From: Pseudoalteromonas sp.
GTDB lineage: Bacteria > Pseudomonadota > Gammaproteobacteria > Enterobacterales > Alteromonadaceae
Reading direction: 5' to 3'
Length of the DNA: 64,000 bases
Assembly: GCF_018402495.1 (NCBI RefSeq)
Contig: NZ_JAGYIU010000004.1
Location: 434,001-498,000, forward strand
Each line of letters starts with the position of its first letter. The stretch's first letter is position 1. Position numbers and translations under genes: made by a program. Below, piece after piece: positions 27,525 to 36,618 of the stretch. Under the pieces are notes generated by a model. That model searched no databases. It was not told the DNA's origin and saw nothing but the letters and a program-made list of their open reading frames with translations.

Positions 27525-28847
27525 ATGGTTGAAATACAAAAGTCAGAGTTTAAAGCGCGCCGCGAGCGTTTATTGGCGGCAATGGATAGCAACAGTATTG
27601 CGATAATTCCTGCTACAACCGAGCTCACACGTAGCCGAGATACTCACTACCCGTTTAGACAAGACAGTGACTTTTTTTACTTAACTGGTTTTAACGAACC
27701 TGATGCGGTATTGGTGTTATGCAAAGACAGTGATACGCCTTCTATATTGTTTTGTTTAGATAAAGATAAACTTGCAGAGGTATGGCACGGCAGGCGCATT
27801 GGTTTTGAAAAAGCGCAAAGCGAATACTTATTCGACAAAACTTATGCATTAAGTGAAGTAAACGAACAATTATTGAATTTGGTGAACGGCCAACAGATTT
27901 TATTTTATGCACAAGGGACGTATCCTACCTTTGACGGCAAAGTATTTTCAATGCTCAATACTTTGCGCAGTGCCCCCAAAAAAGGCGATACAGCACCGAG
28001 TACAATTAAAGATATTCGCCCGTTATTACATGAAATGCGCCTATTTAAATCGCCAAGCGAAATTAACATTATGCGTGAAGGCTGTGAAATAAGTGCCCGA
28101 GCGCACATGCGTGCCATGCGTTTTTCCCACGTTGGCGCAACCGAGTTTCAATTAGAGGCAGAGCTTCATCATCACTATGCAATGAACGGTGCGCCATATC
28201 CAGCTTATGGCACCATTGTCGGTAGTGGCGATAACGCTAATATTTTGCACTACACCCAAAACAGCGATGTATTAAACAATGGCGACCTAGTGCTGATTGA
28301 TTCAGGTTGTGAGCTACAAGGTTACGCAGCCGACATTACCCGTACTTTCCCCGTTAATGGTAAATTTAGCACCGAGCAAGCTGCGCTTTATAATATTGTG
28401 CTTAAAGCGCAAGAAGTGGCATTTAACGAAGTAAAGCCCGGTGGCTACTTATCGCAGGCTAATAAATTAGCTATGCAAGTGCTAACCCAAGGTTTACTCG
28501 ATTTAGGTATTTTAACCGGCGACTTTGATGAGCTAATGGCGCAAGGAGCCTGTAAAGAATACTACATGCATGGTCTTGGCCATTGGTTAGGACTCGATGT
28601 TCACGATGTAGGCGATTACCGAGTAAATAATGAAGAGCGTGCATTTGAGCCTGGTATGGTACTGACCATTGAACCTGGGCTTTATATTAGTAAAGACTCA
28701 AACGCACCCAAAAAATACCAAGGCATAGGTATTCGTATTGAAGATAACTTATTAGTAACTGAGTCAGGTCACGAAAACTTAACGATTACCGTGCCTAAAA
28801 AAATTAGCGAAATAGAAGCGTTAATGCAAAGCGCTAAAAACGTATAA
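27525..28847 (+). CDS. pepP: Xaa-Pro aminopeptidase
   Basis: Removes N-terminal residues next to proline. The 440-residue protein has an N-terminal creatinase-like domain and a C-terminal pita-bread metallopeptidase domain. All dinuclear Mn ligands are visible: Asp in LIDSGCE and AADITRTF, His in HGLGHWLG, Glu in TIEPGLY and Glu in RIEDN. Length equals E. coli PepP (441). It is co-transcribed with ygfB and ubiH, a conserved but unexplained linkage. Confidence 0.96.
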   Translation: MVEIQKSEFKARRERLLAAMDSNSIAIIPATTELTRSRDTHYPFRQDSDFFYLTGFNEPDAVLVLCKDSDTPSILFCLDKDKLAEVWHGRRIGFEKAQSEYLFDKTYALSEVNEQLLNLVNGQQILFYAQGTYPTFDGKVFSMLNTLRSAPKKGDTAPSTIKDIRPLLHEMRLFKSPSEINIMREGCEISARAHMRAMRFSHVGATEFQLEAELHHHYAMNGAPYPAYGTIVGSGDNANILHYTQNSDVLNNGDLVLIDSGCELQGYAADITRTFPVNGKFSTEQAALYNIVLKAQEVAFNEVKPGGYLSQANKLAMQVLTQGLLDLGILTGDFDELMAQGACKEYYMHGLGHWLGLDVHDVGDYRVNNEERAFEPGMVLTIEPGLYISKDSNAPKKYQGIGIRIEDNLLVTESGHENLTITVPKKISEIEALMQSAKNV

Positions 28848-28861
28848 GCTTGGAGATAAAA

Positions 28862-30049
28862 GTGGCTAAGCAGTTTGATGTTGTAGTTATTGGCGGTGGT
28901 TTAGTGGGCGCAAGTTGCGCACTGAGCATAAGTAAAAAAAATCCCAGCCTACATATTGCCGTGGTTGAAGCAAACCAAGTAACCACAGATTATCACCCAA
29001 GTTTTGATGACAGAAGCATAGCGCTTGCACAGCAGTCGGTGGAGTATTTACAAAGCCTCAATTTATTTGAAATAAACGCTCCCTATGCGGCAGCCATAAA
29101 AAAAGTAAGTGTGTCAGACAAAGGGCACTTTGGTAAAACCCATATACACAGTGATGAGTTTTCTAAACCCTCATTAGGTTATGTGGTTGAGGTAAACCCA
29201 TTTGGCAGAGCGCTGCATCAGCGTTTAACGCAATCAAATATATCGCTTTTTTGCCCTGATAGCGTAACGGCGATAAAACAAAACGCCGAAAGTAATGAAC
29301 TTACATTACAAAGTAGTGAAAAACTAAGCGCTAAGCTGTTAGTGATTGCCGACGGTGCACAATCGCCAACACGTCACTTGCTAGGCCTAGGTTTTAATAC
29401 CCAGCCTTATGAACAAGGCGCGATTATTGCCAATATAGAAGTGGTTGGTGGACATAACCATCATGCGTTTGAGCGTTTTACCCAAAACGGCCCAATGGCC
29501 TTATTACCCATGAGTAATAACCGTTATTCGTTAGTATGGTGTATGCGTCAAGAGCATATTGAGCAGCATATGACATTAAGTGAGTCAGACTTTTTAAGTG
29601 TTCTGCAAACCACCTTTGGTTATCGCGCAGGGCAATTTATAAAAGTCGGTATGCGCGCCAGTTATCCGCTGGTTTATGGGCAAGTCGAATCGTTGACGGC
29701 GCACCGTACTGTGGTAATAGGTAACGCGGCACACGCCATTCATCCAATTGCAGGGCAAGGCTTTAATTTAGGGCTGCGCGACGTACAAGTGCTTAGTGAC
29801 TTAATAGCAAACAGTGAACATGATTTAGGTAGTTATGCCTTTACTCGTCAATATTCAATTAAGCGCAGTGATGATATAAAAACGGTAATGACATTGACCG
29901 ATGCATTGGTTCGGCTTTTTTCAAACTCATCACGGGTGTTAGCGCTTGGTCGCAGTATTGGGCTGTTTTCGATGGATTTATTCCCCGTATTCAAAGCCCC
30001 ATTAGCAAAACAATTAATGGGGCAAGTTAAACAAGGTACACGTTTATGA
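28862..30049 (+). CDS. ubiH: 2-octaprenyl-6-methoxyphenol hydroxylase
   Basis: FAD monooxygenase of ubiquinone synthesis. The 395 residues have the Rossmann motif GGGLVGAS, the DG motif (VIADGAQSPTR) and the second FAD motif GNAAHAIHPIAGQGFNLGLRD. I chose GTG at 28862 because GGAG lies six bases upstream; an in-frame TTG four codons earlier overlaps that site. The start is 14 bases after the pepP stop, and the end overlaps ubiI by four bases (ATGA). Confidence 0.93.
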   Translation: MAKQFDVVVIGGGLVGASCALSISKKNPSLHIAVVEANQVTTDYHPSFDDRSIALAQQSVEYLQSLNLFEINAPYAAAIKKVSVSDKGHFGKTHIHSDEFSKPSLGYVVEVNPFGRALHQRLTQSNISLFCPDSVTAIKQNAESNELTLQSSEKLSAKLLVIADGAQSPTRHLLGLGFNTQPYEQGAIIANIEVVGGHNHHAFERFTQNGPMALLPMSNNRYSLVWCMRQEHIEQHMTLSESDFLSVLQTTFGYRAGQFIKVGMRASYPLVYGQVESLTAHRTVVIGNAAHAIHPIAGQGFNLGLRDVQVLSDLIANSEHDLGSYAFTRQYSIKRSDDIKTVMTLTDALVRLFSNSSRVLALGRSIGLFSMDLFPVFKAPLAKQLMGQVKQGTRL

Positions 30050-31212
30050 AACAAGTACAGGTTTGTATAGTGGGTGGTGGCTGCGTTGGGTTAACCTTGG
30101 CGCTGGGGCTTGCTAAAGCGAATATCAGCGTGGTTGTGTTAGATGCAGCGCCTACTCAAGCTCCACCGAGTGACGATTATGGTTTACGCGTTAGTGCGCT
30201 TAGTATTGCCAGCCAAACCTTGCTCGAGCAATTAAATGTATGGCCATATATAATGGCCGAGCGGGCATGTGCGTATACGCATATGGATGTACGCGATGCC
30301 GATAGCTTTGGAAAAATAGCCTTTAATAACGAGCAACTTGAGCTTGACCATTTAGGCCACATAGTTGAAAACGACATTATTCGCTTTGCACTAATAAAAG
30401 AGCTTGAGCAGCAAAGCAATGCTACACTCATGTTTAATACCGAGTATCAGCAAATACACCAAAGCGAGTCTGATGTATTTATTAATTTAAAAACTGGCGA
30501 ACCTATTATTGCTAAGTTGCTGGTGGCGGCTGATGGGGCAAATTCAGCGATTCGTACACAGTTTAATATGGCGCTGAGTTTTAAAGATTACGATCACCAT
30601 GCGTTAGTCGCCACAGTTAAAACCAAAGAGCCGCACGGTAATACCGCGCGTCAAATATTTTTACCTACTGGGCCTTTAGCATTTTTACCACTGAGTGATG
30701 AGCATACTCATTCAATTGTGTGGTCTACCAGCCCTAATCATTGCGATGATTTGCTTGCGATGGACGATAGCAGCTTTAATAAAGCAGTTATGGCTGCAAT
30801 AGATAGCCAATGTGGTTTGTGCGAAGTGCAAAGTAAGCGTGTCGCGTTGCCACTTAAAATGCGTTATGCGCAGCAGTGGGTAACTGGCAAAGTAGTGCTA
30901 ATAGGCGATGCAGCACATACCATTCACCCTTTGGCAGGGCTTGGTATGAACCTTGGCCTAAAAGATGCGGCTTATTTAATTGAGCTATTAACAACCGATA
31001 GTGAGGAGTTTGCAAGTACTCGCACACTGCGTGATTACGAGCGCACCCGCAAGCTCGACGCACAAAAACACATCGCCATGATGCAAGGGCTAAAAGAGTT
31101 GTTTGAAGGCGCAAACCCAGTTAAAAAGCTGATCCGCGGAGTAGGGCTTTCACTCGTTGATAACCTAGGCCCAATAAAACACTTATTCGCCAAAGAAGCG
31201 ATAGGGAAATGA
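30046..31212 (+). CDS. ubiI: Ubiquinone-pathway FAD hydroxylase UbiI (VisC)
   Basis: Second FAD monooxygenase in the cluster, in E. coli the C5-hydroxylase of ubiquinone synthesis. The 388 residues show GGGCVGLTLALG at the N-terminus, VAADGANSAIR near residue 160 and GDAAHTIHPLAGLGMNLGLKD near 285. Assignment to UbiI rather than UbiH or UbiF rests on gene order (pepP-ubiH-ubiI) and the GDAAH motif. It is translationally coupled to ubiH and followed by a strong terminator. Confidence 0.9.
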   Translation: MKQVQVCIVGGGCVGLTLALGLAKANISVVVLDAAPTQAPPSDDYGLRVSALSIASQTLLEQLNVWPYIMAERACAYTHMDVRDADSFGKIAFNNEQLELDHLGHIVENDIIRFALIKELEQQSNATLMFNTEYQQIHQSESDVFINLKTGEPIIAKLLVAADGANSAIRTQFNMALSFKDYDHHALVATVKTKEPHGNTARQIFLPTGPLAFLPLSDEHTHSIVWSTSPNHCDDLLAMDDSSFNKAVMAAIDSQCGLCEVQSKRVALPLKMRYAQQWVTGKVVLIGDAAHTIHPLAGLGMNLGLKDAAYLIELLTTDSEEFASTRTLRDYERTRKLDAQKHIAMMQGLKELFEGANPVKKLIRGVGLSLVDNLGPIKHLFAKEAIGK

Positions 31213-31256
31213 TAAAGACAAGCGGTCAGTTTTTAGCTGTCAGCTATCAGTTAAAG

Positions 31257-31291
31257 AAAAACCGATGTTTAGTTTAAGCATCGGTTTTTTT
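31257..31291 (+). terminator. Intrinsic terminator of the ygfB-pepP-ubiH-ubiI operon
   Basis: AAAACCGATG stem and its complement with an 11-base loop and a run of T's, about 45 bases past the ubiI stop. Confidence 0.85.
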
Positions 31292-31372
31292 ATAGGCTAA
31301 TGCTTTCTTTAGTGTATGCGTACAGCTTGCTGACGCGACGAGCGAAGCTCGTAATGCTTTTAAATTAATGAG

Positions 31373-32572
31373 CTACAAGTTTTCTTGTGCTTCATTCACC
31401 ATATCTTGCAGTGCATCGATTAATAGCGGGTCACGCGAGTTCTGTTTAGCAAGTTCTAGTGCGTGTTTCATACTAGTGAATGCCTCTTTGAACTGCTTAT
31501 TAGCAGTGTAGCCTTGCGATAATCGCATGTGAGAGTAAGCAGCATTAGGGTAATTGTTAGTAAAGTGTTTAAGTGTTGAAATAGCTTTTTTAGTGTTACC
31601 AAACTCTTGCTGGCTGTGGGCAAATTCTACGTACACATCTTGTGGAATTTTAAGCTCAAATCCGTACTTATTACTAAGTGCTTGGTAGTAACCGGTAATC
31701 AATGATACATCCGAAAATTTTCCGTGCTCGTCAGTAACTTTAAATATCAGGTCGCTAAATAAGTGAATTAGGCTATCGCTAAGTGCTGGAAGTATGGTTC
31801 CCATATGAGTAAAAGTGGGATAATGCTTATATTTCCATTTTAGCTGCGTGGGCATTTGTTGCTCTAAATTTACTAAAGTATTTAATACGCCGGTATAAAA
31901 GCGTGCGCCTTCACTTGCAACACTAATAAATAACGCTTGACCGCCTTTGGGGTTTTTAGTGTATTTAATAATATTACTTTTTAACTCTTCATCACTCCAC
32001 CAACTATTTGGGCTTATAGCGATGTAGTTGTTAAATAATGCCGGTTGATTAACTAAAGTATAAAGCGCTAATGTACCAGCATTAGAATGACCAATTAAGG
32101 TGTTGTAACCATTAGTTGGGTAGTTGCTATTTATATAGGGCATGAGTTCGTCAGACACAAACTTTAAAAAATTATCGGTTTGCCCTGCGTCAGGCCATTT
32201 ATTTGTAACAAAGGTTTGAAACTCCGTTTTAGGCTCACCTTGTACTTTAGGTAAGTAATCACGAACACGGTTGGTTGTATCAATAGCAACAAGCATTGCA
32301 TTAGGTATCTGCTCGTAATCAACAAGGGATTTTATAACGCCAGACGCCGTATGAAACTGCTCAACACCATCAAGTAAATAAATAACATAGAGCGGCTGAT
32401 CGTCTTTTACATTGTCAGGTATGAATATTCTGATAGGTCTGTCTTCGTTAAGTATTTTTGATTGTAGAATGACCTTTTTACCCACGGTTATGTCGGTTGT
32501 AGCGGTGTCTGCATAGCTTAAAACAGGTGTACTAAAAGTAAGTATTAACACAAGCGATAGTAAAAGCTTCAT
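31373..32572 (-). CDS. Secreted esterase-like alpha/beta hydrolase with C-terminal TPR region
   Basis: The 399-residue precursor has a signal peptide (about 1-21). An esterase D/enterochelin-esterase-type domain follows, with YLLDGVEQF near residue 66 and a nucleophile Ser in the elbow GHSNAG near 165. His of the triad is probably in FTHMG near 255. After about residue 290 comes a helical region with TPR-like repeats (PNAAYSHMRLSQGYTANKQFKEA). Members of this family cleave esters such as siderophore or acyl esters, but no siderophore gene is nearby, so the substrate is unknown. It has no operon partners. Confidence 0.8.
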   Translation of the reverse strand: MKLLLSLVLILTFSTPVLSYADTATTDITVGKKVILQSKILNEDRPIRIFIPDNVKDDQPLYVIYLLDGVEQFHTASGVIKSLVDYEQIPNAMLVAIDTTNRVRDYLPKVQGEPKTEFQTFVTNKWPDAGQTDNFLKFVSDELMPYINSNYPTNGYNTLIGHSNAGTLALYTLVNQPALFNNYIAISPNSWWSDEELKSNIIKYTKNPKGGQALFISVASEGARFYTGVLNTLVNLEQQMPTQLKWKYKHYPTFTHMGTILPALSDSLIHLFSDLIFKVTDEHGKFSDVSLITGYYQALSNKYGFELKIPQDVYVEFAHSQQEFGNTKKAISTLKHFTNNYPNAAYSHMRLSQGYTANKQFKEAFTSMKHALELAKQNSRDPLLIDALQDMVNEAQENL

Positions 32573-32774
32573 AAATATCCTTATTAAATAATGTGTTGCT
32601 CAATAATTGCACGACTTTAGATTTGAGTAAATGTTTATATTTTAGGGGTAAATGTAGGGCTTAAGTAACTAAAGGCTTCGCTTTTCACGCGAGCAAGCTC
32701 AGCGCCTACCACAAAAAATTGAAACACTTATCTTTATTTGTTGATATCAAGAAAGTATCTAGTAATGTCTTCCC

Positions 32775-32802
32775 GAACCCCGAACCCCGAACCCCGAACC
32801 CC
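32775..32802. repeat. Heptanucleotide tandem repeat (GAACCCC)4
   Basis: Four perfect copies of GAACCCC. The unit length and the GAACC core are the same as in the GAACCTA repeats at 26454-26502 and 46200-46241. Confidence 0.95.
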
Positions 32803-32901
32803 TATACCTTCAACACTTATCTATTAAAGCTTAAAAAACCTGCTTGCTTAATTATCCTACTAAGCGTAAAATGCGCGCTCATTTCGGCTTTTAAACTATT
32901 A

Positions 32902-32960
32902 ATTCCTTGCCTTAAACCGACCGGCCGAAACGGTAGAAGGCTCTATTAACCGTAAGGAAT
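32902..32960 (+). promoter_or_regulatory. rpsF-operon leader, candidate S6:S18 autoregulatory structure
   Basis: ATTCCTT (32902-32908) pairs with AAGGAAT (32954-32960), which is the ribosome binding site of rpsF. Inside it, GCCTT (32909-32913) pairs with AAGGC (32937-32941), and ACCG (32920-32923) with CGGT (32931-32934), leaving a GCCG in the loop. An S6:S18-binding motif with a conserved CCG in the rpsF leader is known from many bacteria; this fold fits that pattern by eye. Confidence 0.65.
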
Positions 32961-32964
32961 ATCC

Positions 32965-33306
32965 ATGCGTCATTACGAAATCGTATTCATGGTTCACCCT
33001 GATCAGAGTGAGCAAGTATCTGGTATGATCGAACGTTATACTGGTTCTATCACTGAAGCAGGTGGTACTATCCACCGTCTTGAAGACTGGGGCCGTCGTC
33101 AACTGGCTTACCCAATCAACAAGCTTCATAAAGCTCATTATGTTCTTATGAACGTTGAAGCACCAACTGAAGTAATCAGCGAGCTAGAAACTACTTTCCG
33201 CTACAACGATGCAGTGCTTCGTAACTTAGTTATGCGTACTAAAAACGCTGTAACTGAAGCGTCTCCTCTTGTAAGAGAAGAGAAGAAAGAAGCACCAGCT
33301 GCTTAA
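32965..33306 (+). CDS. rpsF: 30S ribosomal protein S6
   Basis: Component of the 30S platform, where it binds with S18. The 113 residues begin [18 protein letters not shown], with the signature [15 protein letters not shown]. The C-terminus is short and acidic without a long Glu tail. It is the first gene of the rpsF-priB-rpsR-rplI operon, with AAGGAA as ribosome binding site inside the foldable leader. Codon choice looks optimised, as expected for ribosomal genes. Confidence 0.98.
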   Translation: MRHYEIVFMVHPDQSEQVSGMIERYTGSITEAGGTIHRLEDWGRRQLAYPINKLHKAHYVLMNVEAPTEVISELETTFRYNDAVLRNLVMRTKNAVTEASPLVREEKKEAPAA

Positions 33307-33349
33307 TTGTTTTGAGTCCTAGCATGGCACGTAGTCAGCAGTTACTATA

Positions 33350-33667
33350 ATGGTTAGCCCATATACGAATCAGCTGGTTATATCGGGGGTCGTTTGTAAA
33401 ACACCCAAGTTTAGCCAAAGCCCCGCGGGCATACCGCATTGTATTTTTGTTGTAGAACATAAATCAATGCAAGTTGAAGCAGATCTTAACCGTAATAGTT
33501 ATGTGAGGCTTCAGGTGGTTGCCAGTGGTAAGCAAATGCAACAACAGACTCAACATTTGCACGTTGGGCAGGCATTGCAAGTGAGTGGTTTTTTAAATCG
33601 CCACGAAGGTCGTAACGGCCTTAGCCAATTGGTTTTGCATGCTCAGCATATAGAAAGAATTATTTGA
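33350..33667 (+). CDS. priB: Primosomal replication protein N (PriB)
   Basis: Single-stranded-DNA-binding OB-fold protein that works with PriA and DnaT in replication restart. The 105 residues include NQLVISGVVCK, GIPHCIFVVEHKS and HVGQALQVSGFLNRH, characteristic of PriB and homologous to SSB. It lies between rpsF and rpsR as in E. coli. The ribosome binding site is weak, so expression probably depends on coupling in the operon. Confidence 0.95.
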   Translation: MVSPYTNQLVISGVVCKTPKFSQSPAGIPHCIFVVEHKSMQVEADLNRNSYVRLQVVASGKQMQQQTQHLHVGQALQVSGFLNRHEGRNGLSQLVLHAQHIERII

Positions 33668-33679
33668 GGAATTAATCTC

Positions 33680-33907
33680 ATGGCACGTTATTTCAGACGT
33701 CGTAAGTTCTGCCGCTTTAAAGCGGAAGGCGTACAACAAATCGATTACAAAGATCTAGCTACTCTTAGAAACTATGTTACAGAAAGTGGCAAAATCGTAC
33801 CTAGCCGTATCACAGGTACTAGCGCTAAATACCAGCGCCAGCTAGCAACTGCTATTAAGCGTGCTCGCTACTTAGCCCTTCTTCCATACACTGACTTACA
33901 TAAGTAA
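33680..33907 (+). CDS. rpsR: 30S ribosomal protein S18
   Basis: Binds S6 on the 30S platform. 75 residues, [13 protein letters not shown] at the N-terminus, and the conserved [26 protein letters not shown] segment at the C-terminal half. It starts 12 bases after priB with GAGG upstream. Same length as E. coli S18. Confidence 0.98.
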
Positions 33908-33943
33908 GCAGCGGATTAACACGTTTTTAAAAGGTGTAGAAAC

Positions 33944-34396
33944 ATGCAAGTTATTCTACTAGATAAGATCGCTAACCTAGGTGGCCTAGGTGACCAGGTT
34001 GTTGTTAAATCTGGCTTCGCACGTAACTTCCTTTTCCCACAAGGTAAGGCAGTTCCTGCAACTAAAGCAAACATTGAAACGTTTGACGCACGTCGCGCAG
34101 AACTAGAAGCAAAAATCGCTGAACAGTTAACTGCAGCACAAGCACGCGCTGACAAACTTGAAGCATTAGCAGAAGTTACATTAGTATCTAAAGCTGGTGA
34201 CGAAGGTAAATTATTCGGTTCAATCGGTACTCGTGACATCGCTGACGCTATCTCAGCTGTTGGTGTTGAAGTTGCTAAATCAGAAGTTCGTTTACCTCTA
34301 GGTACTATCCGTGAGACTGGCGAATTTGACGTTGCAATCGCAGTACACTCAGACGTAACAGCTACTATTAAAGTAATCGTTATTGCTGAAGCTTAA
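33944..34396 (+). CDS. rplI: 50S ribosomal protein L9
   Basis: 150 residues. The N-terminal domain has [28 protein letters not shown] and is joined by a long helix to a C-terminal domain with [14 protein letters not shown]. Last gene of the operon, followed by a strong terminator. Codon use is strongly biased, as in the other ribosomal genes. Confidence 0.98.
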   Translation: MQVILLDKIANLGGLGDQVVVKSGFARNFLFPQGKAVPATKANIETFDARRAELEAKIAEQLTAAQARADKLEALAEVTLVSKAGDEGKLFGSIGTRDIADAISAVGVEVAKSEVRLPLGTIRETGEFDVAIAVHSDVTATIKVIVIAEA

Positions 34397-34412
34397 TTTT
34401 TAAAATTAAGTT

Positions 34413-34443
34413 AAAAAAAACCGTGCTTTGCACGGTTTTTTTG
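34413..34443 (+). terminator. Intrinsic terminator of the rpsF-rplI operon
   Basis: AACCGTGC/GCACGGTT stem with a short T-rich loop, preceded by an A-run and followed by seven T's. Confidence 0.9.
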
Positions 34444-34548
34444 TATCTAAAATTTGTAATTTAAAACAATAAATTGTTTGCTGTGGATTAAATCAAACAC
34501 TTTTCTAAAATAAAGCTTCATTTTCTACAAATATTTTCTATTTCATTT

Positions 34549-34575
34549 AAACCTTTCTATTTCTCCTCGCGTCTA
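34549..34575 (+). promoter_or_regulatory. Candidate ECF-type promoter of the sigma-factor operon
   Basis: AAACCTT (34549-34555) and GTCTA (34571-34575) are 15 bases apart, about 47 bases upstream of the sigma gene ATG. This resembles ECF promoters with an AAC-containing -35 and a GTCTA-like -10. Self-activation is inferred, not shown. Confidence 0.4.
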
Positions 34576-34621
34576 ATAAGTTAAATTGCAATTACATAAT
34601 TATAAACAGGAAAAATTTGCG

Positions 34622-35173
34622 ATGTTAATGGACGCTAATCAGCCAATAACTGATCAAGTGCAGCAAATGCTTATTGATCAAGTTAAAAACGGCGACCAGT
34701 TAGCCTATAAAGCGCTCTATGACATGCATAAAGCAAAAGTTTATGGCTTATGCCTGAGGCTAATTGCCGATGAGGGGCATGCGCAAGATGCAACTCAAGA
34801 AGTATTTGTACAGGTATGGCACAAAATAGCGCAATTTGATGGGCGTTCGCAGTTTTCTACCTGGCTTCACAGTGTCGCCAGTAATATTGCCATTAGTTAT
34901 GTGCGTAAGCAAAAACATTGGCTAAATACAGTTATTAGCTTTGAACAAAGCGGTATGGATGAGCAATCTGCAAATGACTGCAATGGCTTAAATGGCTTAG
35001 ATAAATTAATCGTTAGGCTGCCTGAGCGCGCAAGAATGGTATTTGTACTGTATGCCGTTGAAGGTTATAGGCATGAAGAAATAGCAACCTTGCTAGGCAT
35101 GGCTGTAGGCTCTAGTAAGGCGCAATATCATCGTGCAAGGCAATTATTAAAACAGTGGTACGAAAATGAGTAA
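34622..35173 (+). CDS. ECF-family RNA polymerase sigma factor
   Basis: Sigma-70 family alternative sigma of about 183 residues. Region 2 includes ALYDMHKAKVYGLCLRL and DATQEVFVQVWHKIAQFDGRSQFSTWLHSVASNIA (conserved core- and -10-binding segments). Region 4 includes ARMVFVLYAVEGYRHEEIATLLGMAVGSSKAQYHRARQLL. No region 1.1 or 3. I chose ATG at 34622 with AGGA upstream; a TTG 12 codons earlier is also in frame. It overlaps the putative anti-sigma gene by 8 bp. The signal is unknown. Confidence 0.92.
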   Translation: MLMDANQPITDQVQQMLIDQVKNGDQLAYKALYDMHKAKVYGLCLRLIADEGHAQDATQEVFVQVWHKIAQFDGRSQFSTWLHSVASNIAISYVRKQKHWLNTVISFEQSGMDEQSANDCNGLNGLDKLIVRLPERARMVFVLYAVEGYRHEEIATLLGMAVGSSKAQYHRARQLLKQWYENE

Positions 35174-35645
35174 AACAAATTTTGATGACTACTTAAATGA
35201 GTCGCTAACACAATTAAATAAAAATATAACACCCGATAAAGAGCTCTGGGATGGGATTGAGCGCGCCATAATGACTAATAAGCAGGCAAGTACAGTTAAG
35301 AGTGTAGTTTGGCCGAAGCTAACTGCTATTACGGCATGTTGTGTGGCTGCTTTGGTTAGCACTATGGTGTTTTTTACATCTCCAGAGACAAATACCGCTG
35401 TGGCGATGAGTGATTTTTTTACTAAGCAAAAACAAAGTTTACTTGTTCAATACCAAAGCCAAGCGGCACTAACAGATAACTGGCAAGTGCAGCTACAAGA
35501 ACTTGAAGATGCTGAGCAGGCTATAAAGCAAACACTTGAAAATGAACCACAAAATAAGGCGCTACTGTCTATGTTAGCGCAAGTATATCAACAACAACTC
35601 GACTTAATTAACAAGGTGCATGCACCGCGTTGGCAACAAATCTAG
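35166..35645 (+). CDS. Putative membrane anti-sigma factor
   Basis: The 159-residue protein has a cytoplasmic N-terminal segment (about 1-42, with DKELWDGIERAIM), one membrane helix (about 47-68) and a periplasmic helical region of about 90 residues rich in Gln/Glu. No zinc-binding HxxxCxxC motif is visible, so it is not a ZAS-type anti-sigma. The call rests on topology, size and the 8-bp overlap with the sigma gene; similar sigma/one-helix-protein pairs are common in Alteromonadales. Confidence is moderate. Confidence 0.65.
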   Translation: MSKTNFDDYLNESLTQLNKNITPDKELWDGIERAIMTNKQASTVKSVVWPKLTAITACCVAALVSTMVFFTSPETNTAVAMSDFFTKQKQSLLVQYQSQAALTDNWQVQLQELEDAEQAIKQTLENEPQNKALLSMLAQVYQQQLDLINKVHAPRWQQI

Positions 35646-35654
35646 GAGAAATAA

Positions 35655-36593
35655 ATGAAAGCAATAATACTTGGAATCGCTTTATTACCAATGGCTGTAT
35701 TTGCCGGTGAAAAAATAGAACAACAAATTGAAGTACCAAACGGTGGCGTTATTCATATAGAAAATCAGCGCGGCAATGTAAATATTATGGGCTGGGAGAA
35801 AAATCAATTTAAAGTGAGCGGCGAGCTTGATGATAAAGCACAAGGCTACACTCTTAAAACACAAGGTAATAAAACTCAGTTTATTGTAAAAATGCCTGAT
35901 CTTTCAAATTGGGATAATAACAATAATGGCTCAACGCTAACTATTTTCATGCCTCAAAGCAGTGCGCTGGAGTATGTTGGGGTTAACGCTTCGGTAACTG
36001 CAAAAGAGTTAAAAAGAGGCACTGAAATTGATGTAGTCAATGGCGCCATTACAGTAAATGATCTTAACGGCGACATTAAGCTTACTAGTGTTAACGGTGA
36101 CATCAACGCAAAAAACCTCAGTGGTAAAGTGCAATTTGAAACTGTAAATGGCGCAATTGATGATCAGCAATCTAACGGAGAAGTTCGTTTTAATGCGGTT
36201 AATGGGAATATAAAATCAAACTCGACTGCCAATGATATTCGCTTAGAAAACGTAAACGGTGATATCAATCTTACCTTCGATGCAATCAAAGAGTTACAAA
36301 TAAGCACTGTAAATGGCGAAGTTGAAGTGCGTATTAATCGCCTTTTAAGTGATGCTGATTTAAGTTTTGAATCTGTAAGTGGCAATGCTGAGTTTTACTT
36401 TCCAGCTGATTTATCGGCACAATTTGAAGTGCAAGCCCATGCCGGCGGTAAAATTGACAACCAGCTAACCAAGGATAAAGTACAAAAAGCCAAATATGGC
36501 CCAGCAAGTGGAATTAAGTTTAATACTAATGGCACCGATGCCAGTGTAGAAATGAATACCATAAGTGGGGCGATTGGACTTAAGCGCCAATAA
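35655..36593 (+). CDS. Exported DUF4097-family beta-solenoid protein
   Basis: The 312-residue precursor has a signal peptide (cleaved after VFA at about residue 17). It then shows repeated short strands in which VNG recurs about every 20 residues between residues 125 and 225 (for example VNGAITVN, VNGDINAK, VNGAIDDQ, VNGNIKSN, VNGDINLT, VNGEVEVR). This is typical of DUF4097 proteins. It is third in the sigma/anti-sigma operon, nine bases after the anti-sigma gene, and may be a target or envelope-stress effector. Function unknown. Confidence 0.8.
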   Translation: MKAIILGIALLPMAVFAGEKIEQQIEVPNGGVIHIENQRGNVNIMGWEKNQFKVSGELDDKAQGYTLKTQGNKTQFIVKMPDLSNWDNNNNGSTLTIFMPQSSALEYVGVNASVTAKELKRGTEIDVVNGAITVNDLNGDIKLTSVNGDINAKNLSGKVQFETVNGAIDDQQSNGEVRFNAVNGNIKSNSTANDIRLENVNGDINLTFDAIKELQISTVNGEVEVRINRLLSDADLSFESVSGNAEFYFPADLSAQFEVQAHAGGKIDNQLTKDKVQKAKYGPASGIKFNTNGTDASVEMNTISGAIGLKRQ

Positions 36594-36618
36594 TCATCCA
36601 TTTTATTTTAAGTTACAA

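Larger units (their letters stand above)
32573..32964. other. Divergent intergenic region upstream of the rpsF operon
   Basis: This 392-bp gap holds the promoters for the esterase gene and rpsF, a heptanucleotide repeat (32775-32802) and, at its right end, a leader that can fold over the rpsF ribosome binding site (32902-32960). No protein gene is supported in it. Confidence 0.6.
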
